A DNA stretch of 64,000 nucleotides, taken from assembly GCA_030737835.1 (NCBI GenBank), contig JAUJYN010000031.1:930001-994000 (forward strand), given 5' to 3'. Origin of the DNA: Acorus gramineus (lineage: Eukaryota > Streptophyta > Magnoliopsida > Acorales > Acoraceae). Positions 22,700 to 35,480 of the stretch are shown here, in pieces. The notes below the pieces were generated by a model. It had not been told where the DNA came from, made no database searches, and saw nothing but the letters and a program-made list of their open reading frames with translations. Position numbers and translations under genes: made by a program. Position 1 is the stretch's first letter, and the number at the start of each line of letters is the position of its first letter.

Positions 22700-23593
22700 G
22701 GTCGAATAGGGCACGTCTAGTCCTACCAATCCTTTTTTTTACCCCACCAATCGGCAAAAAAAAAAAAAAAAACCGGTGCTTTTTCTATTCCCACCGATCC
22801 GGCCAGGTCGACCAAACTTGGTTGTCACTTTTAGTTTTCGACGACTGAACTTGGTCGTCATTTCATATTTTGGACGACCTAACTTGGTCATCATTTTAGA
22901 TTTCGGGCGACCGAACTTGGTCAAACAGAATTTGTAATAAAGTTTATAATTTATTTTCTTGGAAACATAATCTCATGACGTATATCCTCCTTGGATCCTT
23001 CATCCCACTCCATGTCTGAGTTGTAATGTAGAGAGAATCAATAACTATTCTTAAATGTAGAACATAAGAACAATTTTTTTATATAAGTGACGGACAAATT
23101 TTCAAAAGCCAAATATAAAATGTGTTTGGATCAACTGGTATGTTTTTTTTTCAAACAAAGAATCTATTGAACTACGAATTCAAACGAAGCTTAAAAATGA
23201 TATATATTTGTCTAATAGGATATTTTTCTATAAAAATTTGAATTAATTGAAAGTATATCTACTTACATTTTTTCAGTCTCTTAGTTGTTGTTTGGATAAA
23301 AGAATAAATATAGAATAATATGGATAAACCCAAAAATTTATTTGTTTACAAAGAATAGATAAATATAGTTTTGGATCCTGTTCGACCTATTTCGGTCGTC
23401 CAAAACCTAAAATGGCTACCAAGTTCAATTGTCCAAAACCAGAAATGGCGGCCAAATCCGGTCGCCCAAAACCTGAATTGGCGACCAAGTTCGATCGACT
23501 TGAATTGATGGGAACAGCCAAACACCGTTTTTTTTTTTCGATTGGTGGGGTAAGTGAAACGCTTGGTGGGAATAGACGGCCGCCCGGTCGAAC
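22700..23593. mobile_element. DNA element with long inverted repeats containing ~37-bp subrepeats
   Basis: Left arm: GTCGAATAGGGC at 22,701, CCCCACCAATCGG at 22,742, then three ~37-bp units with the core CGACCGAACTTGGTCGTCA to ~22,925. Right arm, inverted: three ~37-bp units from ~23,390, CGATTGGTGGGGTAAG near 23,539, and GGTCGAAC ending at 23,593. The AT-rich centre has no coding frame. It fits a non-autonomous Mutator-like or fold-back element. Confidence 0.75.
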
Positions 23594-23868
23594 ATAATTT
23601 TAATGTATTTGAACAATTATTTTTTAGAAAATAGTAGAAACAATCATTCTATGTTATTTTATAGTTTTAAATTTTTTCAAATATATCTAACACTCTTCTT
23701 TAAACGGGAAGGAACCGTGTGGCGACAAAATAGTGAGCCAAACTTTTTAATTCCGTTTCTACCCCTCACATCTACCAAAAAGACTTGTCATCTGTTTTAA
23801 AATGGATTTTTGATTGGGGATGTTTGTGGAATTTGGTCTCTACCCATTAGTCGGTCGTTTATATCTTT
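23594..23868. other. AT-rich spacer, nothing recognised
   Basis: No gene or repeat seen. Confidence 0.5.
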
Positions 23869-24167
23869 GGGCTAGTTTGGCAAGGGGATAAGGTTTTGAA
23901 GATAAGTTGTCTTAATTTTAAGGGATAAAAAGTCCATCAATTTTGTTCATATTTACATTTATTAAAATTAGGATAAAAAATGGTGATAAATGCTATCCCA
24001 GTATTTAGGTGGATCAAAATATACCAATTTTCATTTCAAAATAGGAACAACTATCTGCGGTTTATCCCAATTATTTTTTATACCAAACAATGATAAGTTG
24101 TCCTCCCACTCACTTATCCTCATAATTATCCCTTATCTCAACACTTATCCCTGTAGCAAACCAGCCC
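23869..24167. mobile_element. Small MITE (~300 bp)
   Basis: The left end GGGCTAGTTTGGCAAGGGGA and the right end, inverted GGGCTGGTTTGCTACAGGGA, are imperfect ~25-bp terminal inverted repeats. GATAAG/CTTATC words recur inside. It is a hAT-like or similar non-autonomous element. The duplication is unclear because both flanks are T/C-rich. Confidence 0.75.
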
Positions 24168-24435
24168 TTTCTCTCCCACTCTGAGAATTGGGGCGGACAT
24201 CTCTGTGACGTCATCTCCTCCCTGTCTAATAATTTTTTTGTGTGGATCGATCATCAGATTCGTCACCCCCTCTCCTCCGCATTAATTATGAAATTATGGC
24301 CGGACACCTCTGCCATGCTCTCCCCCTCTCCAACTCCCTGGTTTTCTCTCTCTCTCTCTCTCTAAAAACAAAAACAAATGTCACAAAGGCACTGCTAGCA
24401 AAGGTGCCGCCAGAAATAAAAAAAAAAAGATATTA
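24168..24435. other. Spacer with a (CT)n microsatellite
   Basis: CT dinucleotides at about 24,345-24,362 and an A-run at 24,418-24,428. No gene was recognised. Confidence 0.5.
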
Positions 24436-24784
24436 AATTTTGCTTTGTGTTTTTTCATGTGGTTCTAGAGTATGGGTTTGGAAATTTAGGATGAATGTTG
24501 ATTTGCTTTGTGTTCTTTCATGTGGTTCTAGAGTTTGGATTTGTGTATTTTTGGGGTTTAGGAAAAAAATGGTATCAGGTTTGGCAAGATTTAAGTTTAG
24601 GATGTATGTTTATTTGTTTTGTGTTTTGTACATTTTTGGGGTTTAGGAAAAAAAAGGTATTAGGTTTGGCAAGATTTGAGTTTAGGATGTATGTTTATTT
24701 GCTTTGTGTTTTCTCATGTGGTTCTACAGTTTGGATTTGTACATTTTTGGGGTTCAGATAGAAAAAGGTATTAGGTTTGGCAAC
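24436..24784. repeat. Minisatellite, left block (units ~82 and ~110 bp)
   Basis: GGTATTAGGTTTGGCAAGAT-type words occur near 24,575, 24,656 and 24,766, with TTTTTGGGGTT, GGATGTATGTTTATTTG and CATGTGGTTCTA between them. The shorter unit lacks the CATGTGGTTCTA piece. The array resumes at 50,868. Confidence 0.8.
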
Positions 24785-25649
24785 ATTTAAGTTGGGGGCG
24801 GTTATTACCACCCCCTTTTACAAGAACCCCACCCAGCGAACCAAACCCATCCCTCCTAAATTATGTGAAAACCTATCCCACCCCTATATATATTCCCAAT
24901 TGCGAAATTCCAAACCCCCCCCCCCCTACAAATTTTCATCTCTTTCATTCTTTACCCTCCCTAGCTCTCCACCATATCCACTCTCCGTCCGGCATTTTCA
25001 CCCTCCGGTAAGCACTCCTCGGTGATCTCCACCTCTCCCCGACGGTCTCCCATCCCCCCTCCCCCGTGCCACCTCTCCCGGCTTCATCTCCTCACTATCC
25101 ATCATCCAAGTGAAAGGTTAGGCTCCTTCATTTTGTTCTTTGTTATTTTCATTGTTAGAATGTCAAATTTGTGTAACATTTGTTTGTATATTTTTTTCTA
25201 TCTTAGAAACCCTAGTTTTTTTTTCAAACATAACCCTATTTTTAGGTTTGTTTGTGAAATGGTTGATAAGAAATGGTTTGTTGAAAGAAACGTAATGTTT
25301 TTTTGTTGATGGAATGAGTGGCATTGGTTGTTGAAGGAGAGAAATTCAAGTTATTTGAAGGAGAGAAATGATTTGTTTTCTCATTAGATAATTGAAAGTT
25401 GTGTCTAAAATCATTATGAATTGGAGGAGTAATGAATATAAATCTTAATGCTTGGTGGTGGTTGGTTCAATGTATTGATTGGTTGAATGATTGTTGTTTG
25501 ATAATTCAATGTGTACCATTAGTTGAATGATTCTTGTTTTATAATTCTTGTTTCATTAATATTTTAGAAAATTTAGTGATAGAATGAGAATATTATCCCT
25601 CCATCCTCTTTTAGCATGATTTGTTTTTTAGCATATGTATGAGTGCTAA

Positions 25650-28600
25650 TGTTATATATGTGTCACTTTTTGCCTGCTGGTAACCATTGGAGCATTTTGG
25701 CAGTTTCTGAGTTTTTTTTTCGTTTTTCGATCGGAACCGCTAAAATTTTGGACTGTTAGCTATCGTCTTGTGTTTGAGGACTCTGATTGAAAATCTAACT
25801 GCATATTATGTGTCCTGGTGCCATTTTAATCCACTCACGAAAATTTCATCGAATTCCGGTACGTTTCAGAATTTCACAGTTCCATGGCGTATCCGGGTTT
25901 TGACCGGTGAGAAGTCATTGGGAGACTTTGACTTGGTCAATTTGGACCCTTGACTTGGTCAAATGATTTTGGATTTTAGTGTGGTTGGGTTGACTAGGGT
26001 CAAACCACACTTAAGCCTCCCTAAGCTAGCTTAAACCCTAATTAACCTAGCTTAACCTAATCTAAATGAGGTTTGACTTATTTAAAGAAAGCAAAAAGGT
26101 GCTCTTCACTATTCATTGTCTTCTCCAACTCTTTTTCTCTCTCCCCTCTCTCTTTTTCAAGCTTTTGAGCCCCCTAGGGTTCTCAAACCTTAAAACCTAA
26201 AGCATAGAAAGTGTAGATCCGGTCCCGATCTACACCCCGGTGGTTTCAAATTCGAATTTCGGCGAGTCTAGCCCTTTCTTCCGCCCTCTCTTCTCCTCAG
26301 ATCGGAGCCATTTCGGAGGTGGGAAGGGGTCTTGGTGGTGGAGACCCTTGGAGAGGCGTTTCGGTGCGCGGAGAGCAACCGAACATCCCTTCCTTCCCTT
26401 GGTAAGCTCTTTTTCCTCTTCTTTTTGGCTTAGATGCTTGTTAGGAGGGTGATTTTGAGGTTGGGTGGTGGTCGGCGGCTGTGGGTGGCTGTTGGTGGTG
26501 GTTGGGGGCGGTCGGAGGCCATTGGTGGCCGGTGGTTGGTGGTGGAGGTGCTCGGACAGGGTGGTGGTCTGTCCCGGGCAGGATGGCAGCAGGTAGGCGC
26601 AGCAGGCAGCGCTCAGGCGTGCAGTGGCAGGGCGCGCGCGCGCGTGCGCGCGGACGTGCGCGCGGGCATGCGCTCGGGTGGCGCTGGGCGTGGGCGTGCT
26701 GGCTGTGTTGGGTGCTGGGTGTGCTGGGTGTGCTGGGCGAGGATACTGGGCGCTGGGCGTTGGGGCGCTGGGCGCTGAGCACTGTGCAGGGCATGCGCGC
26801 GGGGCACTGGGCAGAGGCGCAGGCGTGCGCGCGGTGAGGTGAGCAGCGGATGCGCGCGGGCGGGTGCGGTGTGGGGCGCAGTGCGCGCGCGGGTGCACCG
26901 GTGCGGGGCTGGTCGAGCGGATGGTGCGGGCCGATGGTGCACGCGGGGTGCGCGCGGAGCGAGGCGAGGGCAGCAGAGGTGCGCGCGGGGTGCGCGCGGG
27001 GCGAGGCACTGGGCGCGCGGGGCGTGTGGTGTGCGCGCGGGCCAACGCGGGGCGTGCGGTGTGCGCGCGGGCTGCTGCGATGGGGCGCGGTGGTCGCGCG
27101 GTGCACCCGGGTGTCTCGGTAGCATGTCCAGGCGTGCGGGCAGGGGCCCAGCGGTGCGCCTGGGTGCGCGGGCTGAGGCGCGGCGGTGCATCCGGGGGCG
27201 GGCGGCCGCGCGGGTGGTCTCCGGGAGTGCGGGAGTGAGTCGGGGTGCTCGGGCTAGCGTGCGTACGGGCCGTATGCACGTTTACCCGAGTGTTGGGTGT
27301 TTATTTGTGTATTTTGTGGTATTTGTGTGTTTTACTCACCAAGTGGGTTACCCTGTCTTGCAGATCTTGACGGACGGTCGCGCGACGATCCCGTCACTGG
27401 TGAGTGGGACAACCCAACCCAGTTGGGAGGCGCTACATGCACTTGGGCGTGTACCGTCCTCCCCTGGGACACATAGTTAATATTAACTGTTATATTGCAA
27501 TCCATGTAAGCATGATTAATGTGTAGAATGCATGCCACCCTAGACTTGTATGTTAGGGACTTGCACCCTTAGGATATGTGCATGAGCCGTGCATCCTGTC
27601 ACCTTGTTATCATGCTAGGAAAGCCCGACCTATGCATGCGTCCTATTAGTTTGATTTATTTACTTAAATGCAAGCTTGTGATATTGTTAGCATGCCTTGG
27701 GGAATATAAGGGGGCCTTGCGAGGTAAACATTGAGACCTGGGCTAGGGTACTCCGTGTTCCTTGTTTGGTTGGCGGATGTCTTATATCGGGACCTCAGGT
27801 TGCCCTCCCAAGGTCTCTTTTCCTCATTATTATTATCTTATGTATTCCCCGCATCTTGGTTATGCGCGCTGGTGGAATTCTGAAGAATTCAAGACATTAG
27901 AGTAGTAGAGATGTGCTGTCAGCGGATCCGAGTGGATCATATGCGATGGATAGGCTGTTCTGTTCCCTTCGTTGGATCCGTGTAGAGACTACCTCGGCGT
28001 TAGAAAGGTCGTCCCGTGCAGGGGCTCCCATCAGTAGGCACCTCCTGATTTGGTAGACGGACTGTGCTGAATGTGGGAGTGGCCAAACGACCTACGGAGT
28101 GAGGAGAGACTATCGGTGGACCAAGGGTGACCAACAGCCTAGTCAGTCCCAAGAGCCTATGTCACCTATTGAGGGGTGAGGGTGAGGGTGTGGTGGGCCG
28201 GCGATGTGGCGACCCACTGGATTGTGTAAGGATGATTATCAACCTATTAAGTCCCAACATCCTTTGTCACCTATTGAGGGGTGAGGGTGAGGGTGAGGGT
28301 ATGGTGGTTCGGCGATGTAACGAACCCCCGGATTGTGTTGTTTATGCCACTTTGAGGCTAGTGACTTGATTAAATGTGGTTAATATAAACTGTATGCATG
28401 GGTTGTGCTATTCACTGAGCGTGTGGCTCACCCCTCGCATAATTATTTTCTCCAGTGATTACCGAGGCGGACTTGAAGGAGGAGCTCCCCGAGAGACTAC
28501 ACCAGTAGCGGAGTAGCGACACGTCCCTCGAGTTTTGAGGCCATCAGCACCCTTCCTTTTGATTGTATGTATACATTTCTGTGCTTGGGCACCTAGTATG

Positions 28601-28858
28601 GATTGTATTTGGATGTATTGTGGATATATTGGCTCTCACAGGACATATGATTATGTATCGAGTCTGTAAAGTGTTGTTGATTTACAGATTCAGTCTTTTT
28701 AGCTTCCACATTTCTGTGTATACATCATGTCAGCCTCCTTGTTGTCTGTGGTGTCTTTTTAGCTGTTGTTTATGGTATATTGTTGATCTCTTGTATTGAC
28801 TGCTGATATCATGTATACCCTTACCGCGTCCCGGGGACGGCCGCCCTGGGGCATGACA
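25650..28858 (+). mobile_element. Solo LTR C
   Basis: 3,209 bp, TGTTATATATGTGTCAC to GGGGCATGACA, flanked by GCTAA (25,645-25,649; 28,859-28,863). It has a donor TTG|GTAAGC near 26,401, a CpG-rich block about 26,590-27,240, acceptor TTGCAG at 27,363, a 36-nt candidate micro-exon 27,364-27,399 before GTGAG, two copies of the G-rich ~107-bp repeat (about 28,140-28,330) and a CTCCAG acceptor near 28,456. It lies inside the Mutator-like element. Confidence 0.92.
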
Positions 28859-29092
28859 GCTAACTTGACTTTTTAGAGATTCAGATATAGAGAAAGATTA
28901 AGAGATTGATGAAGCCATCTTGAAGGGTCATTTTCAAGTAGACTGCTACCCTTGGTGCAATGCAGCTTTGAAACAATCAATTGCCCTCTAATCTCTGCAA
29001 TGGTCGAACGATTGTAGGACTCAACAACCACTTTTTTTATTTTTTGCACGTGCTGGTTGATTTGCATGTTTTGTACTTATATGGGTTGTCGG

Positions 29093-32000
29093 TGTTGTGC
29101 TGTGTCATTTGGAGCGCTCTGTTTGAAAATTTGGGTACATAATTTTTTTTTGAAGTTATGTATGCCTGATTTGGTATTTGGATTTGATTTTGTTAAAATC
29201 CAAGATGAAAAGGTTTAAATATGAGTTTACTATGAGATGTCCAGTTTTGAGTTAGCTTTCGTACAGAGGTGGAATTAGATCAACTGGATTCCTGTAGTAA
29301 AAGTTATGGGTATTTTTCCAAGTATACCCCGGGGATGGAAATTCTGGCAGCAGCCCTACTCGATGTTTAGCTCTAATTTTGGATTAGCTGAAGAGATTAT
29401 TTGATCATGGCATAAACATGAAAGTTGTAGATAATCTTCTTAGCTTTCCATCGGTCTTGGAATTGTGCAATTCGGAGCTATATCGAGGAAGTTATGGCTG
29501 TTCCAGTGAAGCTTGTGCAGAATTTCTAGTCGAAGGGTGACTTAGTAATTCCCCCGTAAGATATTTTGATAAATGTCTTCTCCTCTCTCTCTCCCCTCCC
29601 AAATCCCATCCGAGTAGCTTTTCTTGCCCTCTCTTCTCTCTTTCAAAACCCCCCCCCCCCCCTTTGTGTTTGGGTTTTTGCCTCAAAGAGAAGGATGGGG
29701 TGGTGGAGGAGGTGGTGGTAGATCTTTGTGTTCATGTGTTGTTGTGTTTGTTCCCCTCTCTCTGAAGCTCCCTTTGCATGTTCTCCCCCCCCTGTTTTGC
29801 TGCCATGGAGGGCTGAGGAGGCCGAGGAGAGGTGGTGGTGGTCCCGGTGGCGGCGTTTCGGTGCGCGAAGGGCCCCCGAACCTCCCCCTTTCGTTCCCCT
29901 TCCAAGGTGAGCTCCTCCCCTTATTTTCTTGGTTTTCTTAGCTTAAGGGGTTGGTTGGGAGGTCATGCATGCTAGGTAGTTGGGTTAGGGTGTGTGTGAG
30001 GGGTTGGGAAGGGTGAAAAAGGGGTTAGGATGGCTTGGGCGCGCGCTCGCGCGCAGGCGGGCGCAGTCGGGCGCGCAGTCGCGCGCGGGTGAGTGCGCGC
30101 AGGTGCGTGGGTGCGGGCGGGAGTGTGCCCGGGTGTGCGCGGGTGCAGGCGCGAGCGGGGGTGCGAGCGGGGGTGCGCGCAGGAGTGCGCGCGAGTGCAC
30201 GCGAGCGTGTGCGCGCACGGGCAGGGCGCCTGGGCATGCGCCTGGGCGCGGGGCGCCTGGGCATGCGCCTGGGCGCTGGGCTGGGGACAAGTGCGCGCGC
30301 ATGCGTGCGTGCGCGTGCTGGGGTGTGCGCGGGGTGCTGCACGGGGGGGCGCAGTGCGCGCGGGGGCGCGCTGGGCTGGACGCGCGTGTGTTGTGCTATT
30401 CACCGAGCGTGCGCGTGCGTGCGGCAGCGCGTCTGGGCGCGCGGGCAGGCGCGCGGCAGTGCGCCGATGGTGTTGGGGTGCGTGCGTGCGTGCGCATTCG
30501 TGCGTGCGCGTGCGGGGGGGCCATGCGTATGGCTACCCGAGGGTTCGGGTAGGTGTCGGGGAACTCGTACTCGCGTGCTCGCATGCGTGCGAGCCCGTAT
30601 GCATGCTTATCCGAGTTTTGGGTATTTCTAAGCATTTCTTTGTATAAATTGTGTTGTTTCTCACCAGTTGGATGCCCCTACCTTGCAGATCTCGTCGGAT
30701 GGGATGCGCGAGGTCCCGGGTTGTAAGGTGAGTGGTTTGATTCCAATCCCCCCCCCTCTCTAGGGATGCGCTCGACCTGCGTAGACGCGCGTCGCGCATC
30801 GATGCCCCCCCCCTAACTAATATGTAGATATTTTGCATGCTAGGGATATGCACCCATACATCATGTATAGAGGCCCGTACATGCCTGGACACCATGTCCT
30901 GTACTTAAGAGCCTTGAACTATGCATGCATGATTATTATGTAGTATCCATGCCACCCTAGACCCTGTATGTTAGGGATACTTGCCCCTTATGATATGTGT
31001 AAAGGCCAATGCATCCTGTCACCATGTTTTTCATGCTCCCATTTAGTTTAATTTATTTAAATCAAATGCGAGCATATGTTTATTAGCATGCCTTAGAAAA
31101 TATCATAAGGGGCCTTGCGAGGTCAGCGTTGAGACCTGGGCTAGGGTACTCCGTGTTCCTTGTTTGGTTTTCGGGATATCCTATATCGGGACCTCATGGT
31201 GCCCTCCCAAGGTTTCTTTTCCTGATAATATTATAACCTCGTTATTATAATATGTGTCTCCCCGCATCTTGGCTATGCGCCCTGGAGGAATTCTGAAGAA
31301 TTCTTGACATTTATAAGTTGAAATCGGTGTCAGCGGATCCAAGTGGATCGTATACGTGTGGATAGGCTGTTTCTGTTCCCTTCGTTGGATCCGTATAGAG
31401 ACTGCCCCAGCGTTAGACAGGCCTTCCTGACAGAGGGCTCCCATCAGTAGGCACCTCCTGATTTGGGTTCGGACTGTGCTGAATTGTGGGAGTAGACCAG
31501 GCGGCCTACGGAGTGGAGGAGAGACTATCGGTGGACCAAGGGTGATTAACAGCCTAGTCAGTCCCAAAAGCCCATGTTACCCTGTGAGGGTGAGGGTGTG
31601 GGCGTGGGTCGGCGATGTAGCGACCCATTGGATTGTGTAGTTATTGCCACTTGAGATTATAAATGATTTGAGGTTAATTTGATTTGTGATGCATAGTTGG
31701 TGCCATTCACTGAGTGTGTGGCCAGGTAGAGGCTACTCGGAAGAGGGTTAACGAGTGATGTCGCGAGCGTGGAATCGCTCTCCCCTTCGTTGGATCCGTG
31801 TAGTGACATCCCACGTTAGAGGCCAGGGAGAGGCTATCGGTGGACCAGGGGTGTAGAGTAGTCTAAGTCTCTCCCAAAGTCCCAAGATGTCTCCTTTCAG
31901 GAGTGAGTGTGTGGATGAGGTGAAGACGCGTCCCTCATGACCCATTCGTTGTTCGACCGTTCCCATAGTTGTTGGGTCCGGTCTCATGATCGATGTTGAG

Positions 32001-32767
32001 GGACATCGATGGGTGTTTATCTAGATGTAGATGATCCAGCAGTGTTGAGTGGACCAGTAACTCCGGGTCTCTTCGACCGACGGCATGGTCCCTAGACTAG
32101 TAACTCCGGGTCTCTTCGGCCGACGACATGGTCCCTAGACCAGTAAATCCGGGTCTCTTCGACCGACGGTATGGTCTCTCCCCATAAGTCCCAAAAGACT
32201 CCCTACGGGAGTGAGGGTGGGGGTGAGGTTGGTCGCGCCGCCGCGTGACCCAGTGATCCATTGGGTTTGTACCCATGTTTTTCCTTGAAAAAGGGAACTG
32301 ATTTATGTATTGATCTGTAGAATGGTGATTGGTTTCCAGCCACTCACTGAGCTTGTAGCTCACCCCTCGCATACTGTTTCTTTTCAGGGGCAGTGTTGGG
32401 CGTGGAGCTGGAGCTTTCCTGTGGCGTGGTCTTATGGGCGTGGAGCGTTCTTTTGGCGGGTGGCGAGTGCGAGGCTGTCAGCATTCCTAGAGTCTTTTAT
32501 GCTTTGTAAATCGTGCATGTGGCACAGGTTGTATTTTCTTTGGTCTAGACTTGGCTTCCACAGGACATTGATTGTGTATTCGGGTCTGTAATAATGTTTT
32601 TGATTTACAGACATTGTTATATATTATGCTTCCGCTTTTCAGTCAGTTATCTTTATCTTGCTTTGACGCCTTGTGTATTGTTGTTGATGTCCTTATTGAC
32701 CTCAGGTATTGATAGCTGATATTACATATAATTATTGCCACGTCTCGGGGACGCCTGGGGCGTGACA
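29093..32767 (+). repeat. 5' LTR of element D (3,675 bp)
   Basis: Starts TGTTGTGCTGTGTCATTTGG and ends GGGGCGTGACA. It includes a C-run near 29,648, donor CAAG|GTGAGC near 29,905, CpG-rich block about 30,030-30,600, acceptor CTTGCAG near 30,688, a 39-nt candidate micro-exon before GTGAG, and CTTTTCAG near 32,388. A local tandem of ~50-bp lines (ACCAGTAA..CCGGGTCTCTTCG) lies at 32,040-32,180. Confidence 0.93.
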
Positions 32768-32775
32768 AATAAAGG

Positions 32776-32791
32776 TGGAATCAAAGCCTGG
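32776..32791 (+). other. Primer-binding site of element D (initiator-Met type, degenerate)
   Basis: TGGAATCAAAGCCTGG begins 8 bp after the 5' LTR. It is close to TGGTATCAGAGC, the usual plant site complementary to initiator tRNA-Met. Confidence 0.75.
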
Positions 32792-32884
32792 TCCTGTCAG
32801 AGCCTAAGTCTAGTCGTATAGGTGATGAGTCGTAGGATTGTCATCCGAGTCCTCTTGTGTTAGAGGTTATCTTAGGTTGCTGAC

Positions 32885-35440
32885 ATGCCTCCTCGCATCC
32901 GTTGACGTGGACGTTCCCCCTGGACCCACCCTTAAGTTGTCGACTGGGTCGACTGGGTAGGGTCAGTTGTTAGATCTCTTGTGCGGGATTAAGGTTTGGG
33001 TAGGAGATTTATGCCCAGCAGTGTGATGGTGATGAATTGGTTGCAATTTCTAAGGTGTGGATTGCGTCTCGATAATGGAGCTCTTTCCCGTGTATCGGTA
33101 TCGCTGGTAACCATGGAGTTCGCGTGCGGCGCCTGTGTAAAGTGTTGGGATGTGGCGTATTGCTCATTAAGGATGATGTCTTCTTCTGGACTTCCTACTC
33201 TGGATAAGGGGCCTTGCAGGGTCAGCGTTGAGACCCGGGCTAGGGTACTCCGTGTTCCTTGTTTGGTTGTTGGGATATCCTATATCGGGACCTCATGATG
33301 CCCTCTCAAGGTTTCTTTTCCCTGTCTAGGACTACCTTAGAAGCATCAAATTGATGGTGGATTTTTCCCTCTCACTTGGAAGGTGCTGTAGCGAGTGGTG
33401 ATGCGTACGATCGGGATTGGGTGCGTCCTATTGCAGCTCAGTGGGCGATCGCTAGTGGACAGGGTTCCATAGTGGCATCTGGAGTCGCTTCGATATATCA
33501 TTGTGCGTTGTAGCTGCCCGGTTGAGGCCAGAGCCCTGTGAGGTGCTCCCAGATACTATGCTTGTGGTGCGCCCATATGGCAGAGATAGTAGGCTTGGGA
33601 GGCTACCAGGTAGAGTCCACACCAGGAGAGTGCTGCTAAATGATGTTGAGAGCGTGGACTCCCTGTTATAAATCTGCCCATGGAGTGCAGGATGCTGGAG
33701 TTCCAATGGTTGTAGATGAGCGACCTATCTCTGGCGGCATGTGAAGCACAGTTGTGGATACTGTCGCGTTTTGCCCCACATTGGTCGCAAATAAGGAGAC
33801 GCGATGCTAGCGTTCGCGATGGGACTCAACCGCCCTATCAGATAGATGACGTCGCATAGGCATTGTCGAGGTTCGACGACCCCTTATTGCATGTCTTGTT
33901 GATTAAGTGCGGTTGAGCAGCTTACCAAGCGTGTAAGTGTTATCATGAGCGCCAGCCATGCTCGAGGAGCAGAATCTGAACTTAATTGTTCGTGGTGTTG
34001 TTTTGATCTCCCCGTGGAGGTTGAAGATCAATTACCTTTGTCGCGAATTGATGATCTGTTTGACCAGCTCTGGGAGCCAGTGTCTTCTCTTAGATCGATC
34101 TTCGCACAAGGGTACCACAAGTTAGAGATCCGAGAGTTGGACATCCCGTAGATGGCCTTTCGTGACCGTTCAGGCACTACGAGTTTTAAGTACTGCCGTC
34201 GGGGTTGACGAATGCGCTGGATGCCTTGTGGATCTCAAAGGATTTATTGGGTCTTCGAGAACTACTTTGGGGTAGTCTTCATTGAGATTACTGAAGTGCA
34301 ATGAAAAAGGTTATGTGGGTGACCTTGTTTCCCCAGGTTGGCATGCCCTCAGGCAAAGTTCGAGAATCATCATTGAGTGGAAAGCGTCAGTCCATCGAGA
34401 TTCCTCAGTGGACGTGGGAGTGGGTTATCAGGGATTGTTGCAGACTCGTTAATGTCACGTTCGGGTCACGACGCCGTCTAGGTGATCATTGACCGACTGA
34501 CTAAGTCCGCGTTTCCCTCCCTACCCGACTGATTGAGTCTCTGGACGCCTTGATGTGGGTTTCCACCTTCGTGATTGTTCGTCTTCATGGCACTCCAATC
34601 GGCGCTATTTTTGGTTGAGACGCGAGGGTTACTTTGAGGTTGTGGCGCAGCCTTTGGCGCGAGCCTCCATTTAAGTATAGCATTTCATCGCCGATGGACA
34701 GCCAGACAAAGAGGACGATTCAGACCTTGGAGGACATGCTAAGTGCCTGCGTGCTCGATGATGAGGGCAGTTGGGTGAGGCACCACCCATTTGTTGGGGT
34801 ATGCCTGCAAGACGACTGCCATTCGAGCACCCAGATGGATTTGTGAAAGGCACTCTACAGGCGCAGCTTTATACCTCCCTTGTGTTGGGACGGTTGAGGA
34901 GCGCCAGTTGGAGAGGCCATAAGTTAGTTGTTTGACCTTGCAGTGGCCAGGTTGGTTCGTGTGTGCATCTGCACCTCCCAGAACCGATAGAAGGCTACCC
35001 AGGTCATTGTCGCCAGGGGCTTACCTTTGGGTTTGGTGACCATATTTTTTTCAAGAAGGTGTCCTGGTTAAAGGGCACCCTCTGTTTCGACGTTCGGGGT
35101 AAGATGAGTTGGCTCTTTAATGGGACTGTTTCTCGTCATTGAGTGGATTAGGGAGGTGGCTTATCATGTAGCCTTTCCCCCACGGCTGGCTCATGCCCAC
35201 GACGTCGTCTTTGTCTCATGACCGAGGCATTATGTCCATGATCCTGCTGATGTCATTCTGTTCGATCGCCTCATCCTCGAGGTGGATTTGTCGTTCGTGG
35301 AGCAGTGGATCGAGGTCAAGGACAAGCATGAGAAGAGGCTCCACGCTAAGACCGTTCCTTTGATTATAGTGTGTTGGTAGCGTCAGTCCGGTGCGAAGAC
35401 CACTTGGGAGCAAAAGGTCTATGCATGATACTTTCGGTCT
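32885..35440 (+). pseudogene. Degenerate gag-pol of element D
   Basis: ATGCCTCCTCGC at 32,885 looks like a Gypsy gag start (Met-Pro-Pro-Arg) but stops after a few codons. About 33,945-34,290 is a reverse-transcriptase relic (LPLSRIDDLFDQL, GYHKLEIRELDIP then stop, and a VVFIE stretch). About 34,640-34,850 is integrase core (TKRTIQTLEDMLSACVLDDE). About 35,110-35,430 is the integrase C-terminus (EVAYHVAFPPRLAHAHDV, VDLSFVEQWIEV) running into a TTWEQK chromodomain-type end. Frames change and stops are frequent. Protease, RNase H and most of gag are missing or unrecognisable. Confidence 0.85.
33195..33322 (+). repeat. LTR-derived block inside the interior of element D
   Basis: About 125 bp from GGGGCCTTGC through GGGCTAGGGTACTCCGTGTT to AAGGTTTCTTTTCCCTG matches 31,106-31,222 of the element's own LTR and the equivalent block in every other LTR copy here. 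A stretch of LTR therefore sits out of place in the gag region, probably through template switching or gene conversion. Confidence 0.8.
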
Positions 35441-35480
35441 TCCCTTTGGGTTTCCTTAAATTTCGAGGACTAAATTTCCT

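Noticed and set aside
26230..27279. 349-residue open frame on the minus strand, with overlapping long frames on both strands
   Set aside because: It lies in the CpG-rich block and flanks of solo LTR C. Translations are low-complexity Ala/Arg/Pro/His or Gly/Arg/Ala, open on several frames at once, as GC-rich repeats produce. Equivalent frames in other copies are not conserved.
28140..28330. GGGTGA repeats as interstitial telomeric sequence
   Set aside because: The unit is GAGGGT within a ~107-bp LTR repeat, not the plant telomere unit TTTAGGG, and it occurs at the same place in every LTR copy.
28873..29067. 64-residue minus-strand frame within the Mutator-like element
   Set aside because: Short, no recognised motif, and the surrounding element segment is split by insertions. 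It could be a transposase or captured-gene scrap, but nothing supports either.
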